From Diplonema papillatum (lineage: Eukaryota; Euglenozoa; Diplonemea; Diplonemida; Diplonemidae): a stretch of 64,000 nt of DNA. Shown in pieces: positions 56,110 through 64,000 of this stretch. Location of the stretch: the NCBI GenBank assembly GCA_030068145.1, contig JAPJBO010000543.1, positions 89,461-153,460 of the forward strand, read 5' to 3'. The position numbers were made by a program, and so were the translations under genes. Every line of letters begins with the position of its first letter. Positions within the stretch are counted from its first letter, which is position 1. Under the pieces are notes generated by a model. The model searched no databases. It saw only the letters and a list, made by a program, of their open reading frames with translations, and had not been told where the DNA came from.

Positions 56110-56764
56110 GTCGTCCCCAGTGCCAGTGCTGGCGATCCGAGTTCCTGAGTGGGTTTGCCCAGGCGACTTCCGACAGCGGACCCTCCTCTTGACACAAGAA
56201 TTCCTGTATTACCCCGAGGCAAGCCCTCAATTTGCCAAGCCGTACGTGCCACTGGGCGATCCATTGCCGGCGAAGCTGGCGGAACCACCGGCGCTGTCTT
56301 CGGGTCAATCTTTCGGCGGCGAGGGGCGGTGCTTGGGCACAGGCGAGAACGAGGAGTTCTTGTTCCGGAGGTGCGAATCTCGGATACAAATCGGGTTCGG
56401 TTTCCGATGACGTTACACGAGAGGGGAGCCGGAGGTAGAGCGCCGTTGTCTCGGCCAGCCTGTCTTCTCCGAACTGGCCAGTCCGGTCTTCGAATCCGCC
56501 GTCGGTGTCGCTGACGCTCATGCTGCTCTGTGCTGTAGACGAGTGTGCAGCCGGCTTGCTTCGCCGGATCAGCGAGGACGATAACACAAACACCAGTACC
56601 AACAGAATGGCAGTTTTCTCCTTGGCAGACAGTGCGCTACTTACGTACTGAGCGCGGGTCAGTCCAAAGACGTTCACGCAACGGGGGGTAGTCATGGTTG
56701 ATTCTCGTTTATTAGGATCGACTTGAACTCCTGAGTGTGCATGGAGAATTGACGACGGTTCCAT
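55883..56764 (-). CDS. Uncertain ORF overlapping the 5' end of the hAT gene
   Basis: Open for 293 codons. Residues from Met24 include a hydrophobic run (TAILLVLVFVLSSSLI), then an acidic stretch, then a basic LTRRQRRWFRQLRRQW helix-like segment. Its downstream part overlaps the transposase in another frame and reads as a shadow there. The upstream part (about 56110-56764) might be the N-terminus of the hAT protein, joined by an intron or frameshift near 56140 (a CACTCAG acceptor-like site lies there). No family is recognised. Confidence 0.3.
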   Translation of the reverse strand: MEPSSILHAHSGVQVDPNKRESTMTTPRCVNVFGLTRAQYVSSALSAKEKTAILLVLVFVLSSSLIRRSKPAAHSSTAQSSMSVSDTDGGFEDRTGQFGEDRLAETTALYLRLPSRVTSSETEPDLYPRFAPPEQELLVLACAQAPPLAAERLTRRQRRWFRQLRRQWIAQWHVRLGKLRACLGVIQEFLCQEEGPLSEVAWANPLRNSDRQHWHWGRRGRRTCAIRRCLGTQSFEGDLHWACAKRSEGVGQRERDWGRHVQGSYEAPQPPLRQHVGHLWVVFRRRRDYDRSK

Positions 56765-56784
56765 TGAGAACGGTTATAGCTGGT

Positions 56785-57226
56785 TTTTACAGTGGCTACA
56801 TCCCGGATACACACTGGTTACACTCGGTTACAGTGGTCACATGCTGGTTACAGCGGTTACATCCCGGTTACAGACTGGTTACACTCGGTTACAGTGGTTA
56901 CATGCTGGTTACAAGTGGTTACAGCGGTTACATCCCGGTTACAGACTGGTTACACCCGGTTACAGTGGTTACATGCTGGTTACAAGTGGTTACAGCGGTT
57001 ACATCCCGGTTACAGACTGGTTACACTCGGTTACAGTGGTTACATGCTGGTTACAAGTGGTTACAGCGGTTACATCCCGGTTACAGACTGGTTACACCCG
57101 GTTACAGTGGTTACATGCTGGTTACAAGTGGTTACAGCGGTTACACCCCGGTTACAGACTGGTTACACTCGGTTACAGCGGTTACATGCTGGTTACAAGT
57201 GGTTACAGCGGTTACATCCCGGTTAT
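56785..57226. repeat. 71-bp minisatellite in inverted orientation, about 6 units
   Basis: Units on the plus strand read GGTTACATGCTGGTTACAAG and so on, the reverse complement of the array to the right. The first unit (56785-56830) is diverged. At about 57226 the strand switches within CCCGGTTATAACCAGCATG, making an inverted repeat with arms of about 430 bp and essentially no spacer. Confidence 0.93.
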
Positions 57227-59265
57227 AACCAGCATGTAACCGCTGTAACCGAGTGTAACCAGTCTGTAACCGGGATGTAACCGCTGTAACCACTTGTAAC
57301 CAGCATGTAACCACTGTAACCGAGTGTAACCAGTCTGTAACCGGGATGTAACCGCTGTAACCACTTGTAACCAGCATGTAACCACTGTAACCGAGTGTAA
57401 CCAGTCTGTAACCGGGATGTAACCGCTGTAACCACTTGTAACCAGCATGTAACCACTGTAACCGAGTGTAACCAGTCTGTAACCGGGATGTAACCGCTGT
57501 AACCACTTGTAACCAGCATGTAACCACTGTAACCGAGTGTAACCAGTCTGTAACCGGGATGTAACCGCTGTAACCACTTGTAACCAGCATGTAACCACTG
57601 TAACCGAGTGTAACCAGTCTGTAACCGGGATGTAACCGCTGTAACCACTTGTAACCAGCATGTAACCACTGTAACCGAGTGTAACCAGTCTGTAACCGGG
57701 ATGTAACCGCTGTAACCACTTGTAACCAGCATGTAACCACTGTAACCGAGTGTAACCAGTCTGTAACCGGGATGTAACCGCTGTAACCACTTGTAACCAG
57801 CATGTAACCACTGTAACCGAGTGTAACCAGTCTGTAACCGGGATGTAACCGCTGTAACCACTTGTAACCAGCATGTAACCACTGTAACCGAGTGTAACCA
57901 GTCTGTAACCGGGATGTAACCGCTGTAACCACTTGTAACCAGCATGTAACCACTGTAACCGAGTGTAACCAGTCTGTAACCGGGATGTAACCGCTGTAAC
58001 CACTTGTAACCAGCATGTAACCACTGTAACCGAGTGTAACCAGTCTGTAACCGGGATGTAACCGCTGTAACCACTTGTAACCAGCATGTAACCGCTGTAA
58101 CCGAGTGTAACCAGTCTGTAACCGGGATGTAACCGCTGTAACCACTTGTAACCAGCATGTAACCACTGTAACCGAGTGTAACCAGTCTGTAACCGGGATG
58201 TAACCGCTGTAACCACTTGTAACCAGCATGTAACCACTGTAACCGAGTGTAACCAGTCTGTAACCGGGATGTAACCGCTGTAACCACTTGTAACCAGCAT
58301 GTAACCACTGTAACCGAGTGTAACCAGTCTGTAACCGGGATGTAACCGCTGTAACCACTTGTAACCAGCATGTAACCACTGTAACCGAGTGTAACCAGTC
58401 TGTAACCGGGATGTAACCGCTGTAACCACTTGTAACCAGCATGTAACCACTGTAACCGAGTGTAACCAGTCTGTAACCGGGATGTAACCGCTGTAACCAC
58501 TTGTAACCAGCATGTAACCACTGTAACCGAGTGTAACCAGTCTGTAACCGGGATGTAACCGCTGTAACCACTTGTAACCAGCATGTAACCACTGTAACCG
58601 AGTGTAACCAGTCTGTAACCGGGATGTAACCGCTGTAACCACTTGTAACCAGCATGTAACCACTGTAACCGAGTGTAACCAGTCTGTAACCGGGATGTAA
58701 CCGCTGTAACCACTTGTAACCAGCATGTAACCACTGTAACCGAGTGTAACCAGTCTGTAACCGGGATGTAACCGCTGTAACCACTTGTAACCAGCATGTA
58801 ACCACTGTAACCGAGTGTAACCAGTCTGTAACCGGGATGTAACCGCTGTAACCACTTGTAACCAGCATGTAACCACTGTAACCGAGTGTAACCAGTCTGT
58901 AACCGGGATGTAACCGCTGTAACCACTTGTAACCAGCATGTAACCACTGTAACCGAGTGTAACCAGTCTGTAACCGGGATGTAACCGCTGTAACCACTTG
59001 TAACCAGCATGTAACCACTGTAACCGAGTGTAACCAGTCTGTAACCGGGATGTAACCGCTGTAACCACTTGTAACCAGCATGTAACCACTGTAACCGAGT
59101 GTAACCAGTCTGTAACCGGGATGTAACCGCTGTAACCACTTGTAACCAGCATGTAACCACTGTAACCGAGTGTAACCAGTCTGTAACCGGGATGTAACCG
59201 CTGTAACCACTTGTAACCAGCATGTAACCACTGTAACCGGGTGTAACCAGTCTGTAACCGGGATG
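57227..59265. repeat. 71-bp minisatellite, array 1, about 28 units
   Basis: Each unit is seven GTAACC-led steps of 9, 10, 11, 9, 10, 11 and 11 bp (GTAACCGCT, GTAACCACTT, GTAACCAGCAT, GTAACCACT, GTAACCGAGT, GTAACCAGTCT, GTAACCGGGAT). Units are nearly identical. The unit probably arose from amplification of a shorter motif. Because 71 is not a multiple of three and the minus strand lacks stops, open frames of over 600 codons exist in all three minus frames without coding meaning. Confidence 0.97.
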
Positions 59266-59493
59266 GAATGCTTTGTGCGCTTCACTCGGTGACAGTGATA
59301 AGTTCAATGATAATGAACGCGAAAGGAAGAAAATTAAACGAATTGCACTTACGATGGGGTAACCCCCCGAGATAGCCGCTGAATGGTGAGAGAAACAGGC
59401 AACTTTTGTTGTCTGATTCCTTTGAATCCGGTGCCCAACACCTTCCTAGAGAGTGGTTCGTTACGCGCTTAGCATTCCCACGATGAATCGACA
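59266..59493 (-). repeat. Retroelement terminal block 1 (S1 and T1)
   Basis: S1 (59266-59400, starting GAATGCTTTGTGCGCTTCAC) is directly followed by T1 (59401-59493, starting AACTTTTGTTGTCTGATTCC). S recurs at 60772 and 61108, T at 61015. Here the intervening X segment is absent. The block is flanked on both sides by 71-bp array sequence. Confidence 0.9.
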
Positions 59494-60771
59494 TAACCGC
59501 TGTAACCACTTGTAACCAGCATGTAACCACTGTAACCGGGTGTAACCAGTCTGTAACCGGGATGTAACCGCTGTAACCACTTGTAACCAGCATGTAACCA
59601 CTGTAACCGAGTGTAACCAGTCTGTAACCGGGATGTAACCGCTGTAACCACTTGTAACCAGCATGTAACCACTGTAACCGAGTGTAACCAGTCTGTAACC
59701 GGGATGTAACCGCTGTAACCACTTGTAACCAGCATGTAACCACTGTAACCGAGTGTAACCAGTCTGTAACCGGGATGTAACCGCTGTAACCACTTGTAAC
59801 CAGCATGTAACCACTGTAACCGAGTGTAACCAGTCTGTAACCGGGATGTAACCGCTGTAACCACTTGTAACCAGCATGTAACCACTGTAACCGAGTGTAA
59901 CCAGTCTGTAACCGGGATGTAACCGCTGTAACCACTTGTAACCAGCATGTAACCACTGTAACCGAGTGTAACCAGTCTGTAACCGGGATGTAACCGCTGT
60001 AACCACTTGTAACCAGCATGTAACCACTGTAACCGAGTGTAACCAGTCTGTAACCGGGATGTAACCGCTGTAACCACTTGTAACCAGCATGTAACCACTG
60101 TAACCGAGTGTAACCAGTCTGTAACCGGGATGTAACCGCTGTAACCACTTGTAACCAGCATGTAACCACTGTAACCGAGTGTAACCAGTCTGTAACCGGG
60201 ATGTAACCGCTGTAACCACTTGTAACCAGCATGTAACCACTGTAACCGAGTGTAACCAGTCTGTAACCGGGATGTAACCGCTGTAACCACTTGTAACCAG
60301 CATGTAACCACTGTAACCGAGTGTAACCAGTCTGTAACCGGGATGTAACCGCTGTAACCACTTGTAACCAGCATGTAACCACTGTAACCGAGTGTAACCA
60401 GTCTGTAACCGGGATGTAACCGCTGTAACCACTTGTAACCAGCATGTAACCACTGTAACCGAGTGTAACCAGTCTGTAACCGGGATGTAACCGCTGTAAC
60501 CACTTGTAACCAGCATGTAACCACTGTAACCGAGTGTAACCAGTCTGTAACCGGGATGTAACCGCTGTAACCACTTGTAACCAGCATGTAACCACTGTAA
60601 CCGAGTGTAACCAGTCTGTAACCGGGATGTAACCGCTGTAACCACTTGTAACCAGCATGTAACCACTGTAACCGGGTGTAACCAGTCTGTAACCGGGATG
60701 TAACCGCTGTAACCACTTGTAACCAGCATGTAACCACTGTAACCGAGTGTAACCAGTCTGTAACCGGGATG
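59494..60771. repeat. 71-bp minisatellite, array 2, about 18 units
   Basis: The same unit as array 1 and the same orientation. It begins directly after T1 (CGACATAACCGCTG) and ends at GGGATG before S2, the same junction as between array 1 and S1. Confidence 0.97.
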
Positions 60772-61107
60772 GAATGCTTTGTGCGCTTCACTCGGTGACA
60801 GTGATAAGTTCAATGATAATGAACGCGAAAGGAAGAAAATTAAACGAATTGCACTTACGATGGGGTAACCCCCCGAGATAGCCGCTGAATGGTGAGAGAA
60901 ACAGGCTAGCCCAGGAGGTCACGGGGGACGGAGGGCGGGAACCCAGGTCCCCTGGACCTCGCGCTGAACGCGGACACGAAAAACAAGACAAGCAAACCGG
61001 TGTGGGTGGGTGGGAACTTTTGTTGTCTGATTCCTTTGAATCCGGTGCCCAACACCTTCCTAGAGAGTGGTTCGTTACGCGCTTAGCATTCCCACGATGA
61101 ATCGACA
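60772..61107 (-). repeat. Retroelement terminal block 2 (S2, X, T2)
   Basis: S2 (60772-60906), then TAGCCCAGGAGGTCAC (60907-60922, also next to S3), then a unique GC-rich X segment (60923-61014), then T2 (61015-61107). T2 joins S3 with no array between them. Confidence 0.9.
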
Positions 61108-61254
61108 GAATGCTTTGTGCGCTTCACTCGGTGACAGTGATAAGTTCAATGATAATGAACGCGAAAGGAAGAAAATTAAACGAATTGCACTTACGATGGG
61201 GTAACCCCCCGAGATAGCCGCTGAATGGTGAGAGAAACAGGCTAGCCCAGGAGG

Positions 61255-62871
61255 TCACACCACCAAACCCATATCGCCAGTCAGGAACTGCCTAACTGCA
61301 AGTGCCATGTCGGCCATATTCTTATCGGAAATTGCCGATAACGGAACCCGTGACGGAAGGTCAGCAGGATTCCCGGCGCTTTTTACCCAGCGCACAGATA
61401 AGGAAATGTTCATGTGGCGCAGGCGTGTGAGCCCGTTCACCACGGCATCGTTCAAAGTCTGCGATCGCAGACATGCCCCTTTCCGAGCAACACCCTGCAC
61501 CGTCGTGTTGTCGACCACGACGGTGACCGTGCCGCCCGCGTACTTGTCAGGCACTGCCGACACACAAAGTTCAAATGCAAGGGCCTCCAGCTCGTTGATG
61601 TGAAGGCCCTTTTCTTTCCTGGACCACCGCGAGCCCAGAACTTCGATCGCGTTGGTGGCGACGTCAACCAGCACGCCGCCCCATCCCTCGAGACTTGCGT
61701 CCACAAACACGGTGAGCGACGGCACCCGGGCCGTCACTGGCATTCTTCGCTTCTCCAACACCGCGCGAACCCAGCCGTCGAGTAGCCGCTGCACACTACC
61801 CGAGAGGCGAACCGTCTGGTCGACGGCCTTCTCGCCCCGGTTCAGCGCATTCGTCAACCGGCGAAGAAACTTCAAGGCGAAGTAGAACTCGCCGACGAAA
61901 ACACCCACGATGGCCGACGCGTGCAGCAACCGACCACCCAGCGTCTCCAGACCGGACGCGGACATCGCACCCTTGCGCACCTCTACCAGATCCCGTGCCA
62001 ATTTCTTCGACAACCTTGCCGAAATGCCGACCTTCCCGCTCTGGTGGTCCCAGTCCACCCCGATAAACTCGTACCGGGTGCTGGCGGTTCTCGTGTCGGC
62101 GTCCTTCCACGTAACCTTCGAACGAGCTGCCAATTCGTCGACCTTGCGGGACCCCGCGTAACGCACGTTGTCGACCCACGTGTGCACCGTCACAGCCGCT
62201 GGCACCGCATGCACCGTCTTAACGAAATCGGGGTGCCCGGCGATCGTCGAAGTCAACGTGTGCATCAATTCCGGTGCACACGTGTGGCCCATCGGCAGGC
62301 GGGTGAGTTCCCACCAATCGCCTGCGTCGTCCTGGAAGCGAAAGGCATCCCGTGCCCCCCGCGGAACTTCTACGCCGTAAAAACCGCAGCGGAGGTCGCG
62401 TGTCGAGCCACACTCCGCGTGCACCGCGTCGAGGTACGTGCTGACGTGCTTCAGCGGTACCTGGGCCTCGTAGCCATCCGCCTCGATCGCGTCGTTCGCC
62501 TCGTGCGTCCACAAAATAAAACGTTGGCGCAGAGCGCCTTCCTTTTCCTCCACCACAGTGAAGGGGACGTTGACCGACCTACCCGGGCCGCTAGCCCGTT
62601 GCGCAATGCCGTTCATCTCCAGCTCCTCCGCATGCTTCGCTTGCAGCCGCGAAACCCGTCGAGAAGAAGACGGCCGCAATTTCGCCACATCGAACGTCCG
62701 CCGCCACGTCTCATCGAACCTGGCCCGCGTCGTCTCGCTCATACGCCCACGCAACAGCCCCACGTTCATGGGTCGCACGTTGTCGACGTGCAACGGCGAA
62801 GCCTTCTCGTCCTCCGTCTTCGGTAGGCGCGTCTGTTTGCCGCGCTTGAACACCGAGTGGTGCTGCCGCAT
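61255..62871 (-). CDS. Reverse transcriptase-RNase H of a YR retrotransposon
   Basis: From Met at 62871 the protein has 538 residues, though the frame is open further upstream across the recombinase gene and expression may start by overlap or frameshift. RT: motif A TYLDAV with Asp148, LPMGHTCAPELM at 192-203, and motif C TWVDNVRYAG at 231-240, where the usual second Asp is Asn235. RNase H: FVDAS (Asp391), HINELEAL (Glu427), VVVDNTT (Asp454) and NPADLPSR (Asp504), so that domain appears complete. It copies element RNA into DNA. The stop TGA (61255-61257) lies inside the 16-bp sequence that is repeated after S2. Starts 39 bases after the YR stop. Confidence 0.92.
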   Translation of the reverse strand: MRQHHSVFKRGKQTRLPKTEDEKASPLHVDNVRPMNVGLLRGRMSETTRARFDETWRRTFDVAKLRPSSSRRVSRLQAKHAEELEMNGIAQRASGPGRSVNVPFTVVEEKEGALRQRFILWTHEANDAIEADGYEAQVPLKHVSTYLDAVHAECGSTRDLRCGFYGVEVPRGARDAFRFQDDAGDWWELTRLPMGHTCAPELMHTLTSTIAGHPDFVKTVHAVPAAVTVHTWVDNVRYAGSRKVDELAARSKVTWKDADTRTASTRYEFIGVDWDHQSGKVGISARLSKKLARDLVEVRKGAMSASGLETLGGRLLHASAIVGVFVGEFYFALKFLRRLTNALNRGEKAVDQTVRLSGSVQRLLDGWVRAVLEKRRMPVTARVPSLTVFVDASLEGWGGVLVDVATNAIEVLGSRWSRKEKGLHINELEALAFELCVSAVPDKYAGGTVTVVVDNTTVQGVARKGACLRSQTLNDAVVNGLTRLRHMNISLSVRWVKSAGNPADLPSRVPLSAISDKNMADMALAVRQFLTGDMGLVV

Positions 62872-62909
62872 GAACCGTCTCGGATCATCGTGGCCCCGCT
62901 TCCGGCCCT

Positions 62910-64000
62910 TCACAGGTGTTCGGTCACCTCCGCCGTCCTCAACACGCGCGCCAGTGCCACCACATCCGATGTGTACCGCACCGTCATTTGCGCCAACGTC
63001 GGGTCGACGTTGTCGGTGGTGTGTTTCGCCAAGCGCGAAATCAGGTGCTCGGGAAACGGAGCTCCCGCCGCTTTCGCGCACACGAGGTGGTCGACCGCCC
63101 CTCGTTTGATACTGTGTGCCGAGTACCGGCACATCCGCGGTTCGCGCGCCCACATCCCGTCGAGCTGCGACGTTGTCACCGGCGTCAGCGGGCTGAAATT
63201 CCCCGCGCCACGTACCAACGCCGCGATCTCCTCCGTCAACGCCCCGCGAATCACTGCTGTTTTGCTCAGACAATACGGGTTTCTGGAACGCCCCTTCGGA
63301 AGCGTTCCCCAGTCGATGATCACCTCCGTGGTGCTCACCAGCACAAAACACGGGCGCGTCAACAGTCTCACCTCCGCCCAGCGCGACGCCGTCTTCCACG
63401 CCACGAACGCTGCCAAACGCAGGTGCGGCACCTGCCGCCTCGCCCACGAAATCAGCGTCTCCCTCGGGATACCCTCCGCCTGGGACAGGGGGATAGACGC
63501 CCCATCCCCACGAAGCACCGACGCCAGCACCTTCAACGGCTTGCTGTCCACCCCCATATGGCCAAAAACTGCCGAAAGGAGGCGGGAATACCCCAACATC
63601 CCCTGGGGTTCCACTGACGTTGCCACAACAAAAAGCACAGCCACATCCGGGTTGAGGCCCAGTCCACGCCCACTGGCCCACGCCTGGAACCGGCGCCACA
63701 TATTGCGCCGGTCGTCCACCGTAGAACTCGCCCATGCCCGACCAACTGCCTGCTGCAAACGGCGGTGCGCCTCCGCCACCGACACCCCATTCTCCTTGTG
63801 TCTCGCCGCAAGAGCCCGGGAAATCCCCACGCCCGCCTTCGACGCAACCAACTCGTGGATCGCCTGCCCGATGACTGAGGCTGCGCGCGCCGACGGTTTC
63901 AGCACGTCTGCTACCCCGAGCGAGGATGCGGGAAACTGCGAAGAGTTGGTTCTCCCGCTCTCGCGTGAAGGGCCGGTGGTCGGGTTCTGATCGGACCGGT
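62910..64000 (-). CDS. Tyrosine recombinase of the same retrotransposon (5'-partial)
   Basis: The frame is open to the window edge; GTG at 63905 is not a convincing start, and upstream codons (SSQFPASSLGVADV) continue without a stop. Numbered from 63905: Arg175 in ASRWAEVRLL, His264/Lys267/Arg268 in HSIKRG, His295 in AKHTTDNVD, nucleophile Tyr311 in VRYTSD. Integrates the circular cDNA without making target duplications in known relatives. The protein is only distantly similar to the 24.4-kb recombinase and lacks its CTC/CPVH insert, so the two elements are different families. Confidence 0.88.
   Translation of the reverse strand, partial: RSDQNPTTGPSRESGRTNSSQFPASSLGVADVLKPSARAASVIGQAIHELVASKAGVGISRALAARHKENGVSVAEAHRRLQQAVGRAWASSTVDDRRNMWRRFQAWASGRGLGLNPDVAVLFVVATSVEPQGMLGYSRLLSAVFGHMGVDSKPLKVLASVLRGDGASIPLSQAEGIPRETLISWARRQVPHLRLAAFVAWKTASRWAEVRLLTRPCFVLVSTTEVIIDWGTLPKGRSRNPYCLSKTAVIRGALTEEIAALVRGAGNFSPLTPVTTSQLDGMWAREPRMCRYSAHSIKRGAVDHLVCAKAAGAPFPEHLISRLAKHTTDNVDPTLAQMTVRYTSDVVALARVLRTAEVTEHL

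Larger units (their letters stand above)
61108..64000 (-). mobile_element. Tyrosine-recombinase retrotransposon (YR then RT-RNase H), 3' part
   Basis: On the minus strand the order is YR, RT-RNase H, then the S/T terminal repeats. Known order is gag-RT-RH-YR in DIRS and Ngaro, and gag-YR-RT-RH in the VIPER/TATE group of trypanosomatids, so gene order here points to the latter type. Reiterated S and T segments after the RT gene are compatible with split direct repeats. The 5' part, including any gag gene and the left terminal repeat, lies beyond the window. Confidence 0.88.

Noticed and set aside
56785..60771. Telomeric repeat (TAACC-like)
   Set aside because: The steps are 9-11 bp with GTAACC and fixed variable bases, not a 6-8 bp telomere repeat, and the array is internal.
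57141..60813. Open frames of 440-714 codons on the minus strand in the 71-bp arrays
   Set aside because: The unit has no stop on that strand and 71 is not a multiple of three, so all three frames stay open; composition is only the repeat read in three phases.
63100..63735. N-terminal extension of the RT frame (Gly/Pro-rich, possible gag)
   Set aside because: The same bases encode the conserved tyrosine recombinase in another frame; the Gly-rich reading looks like a shadow. Only the part from about 62871 is kept.

Overview
The window reads as nuclear DNA of a eukaryote, probably a unicellular alga or other protist. A glutaminase gene can be assembled from four exons with GT-AG introns and matching codon phases. 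All mobile-element genes are eukaryotic types (tyrosine-recombinase elements, an RT-RNase H, a hAT transposase). Long minisatellites fill the space between sparse GC-rich genes. I cannot name the species. I see no bacterial operons, ribosome binding sites, rRNA or convincing tRNA.

Layout. 1-0.55 kb: end of a Cys-rich protein gene. 0.56-3.7 kb: short tandem repeats and decayed dispersed repeats. 3.76-7.6 kb: an intact M48/OMA1-like metallopeptidase gene. Its 5' end is reiterated in a 371-bp tandem array and its 3' end in two truncated 345-bp copies. 7.6-13.5 kb: mostly non-coding with repeat fragments. 13.6-24.4 kb: a 47-bp minisatellite of about 228 units, followed by a minus-strand tyrosine recombinase gene (24.4-25.5 kb). 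26.0-31.3 kb: a complete 842-residue ankyrin-glutaminase gene, with decayed copies of its own exons upstream, in two introns and downstream. 31.4-36 kb: small TIR elements, a TG microsatellite and dispersed repeats. 35.9-40.0 kb: a 68/84-bp minisatellite with a CACGTG in each unit. 40-53.7 kb: a repeat graveyard that includes a tRNA-like SINE candidate, a hAT-type MITE with an 8-bp target duplication, a TIR element nested in a 43-bp array, another TIR element nested in an 88-bp array, and a long perfect-arm hairpin. 53.7-56.8 kb: a hAT transposase gene with one reading-frame break. 56.8-60.8 kb: a 71-bp minisatellite that switches strand at about 57,226. 59.3-64.0 kb: repeats and then the genes of a tyrosine-recombinase retrotransposon (YR followed by RT-RNase H, minus strand), running off the right edge.

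Recurring themes. First, both intact host genes are bracketed by decayed reiterations of their own exons. Second, both tyrosine-recombinase genes sit directly against multi-kilobase minisatellites. Third, several TIR elements are nested inside older tandem arrays, which gives a relative order of events. The two host genes look functionally unrelated (protease and glutamine hydrolysis); no pathway or operon links them.
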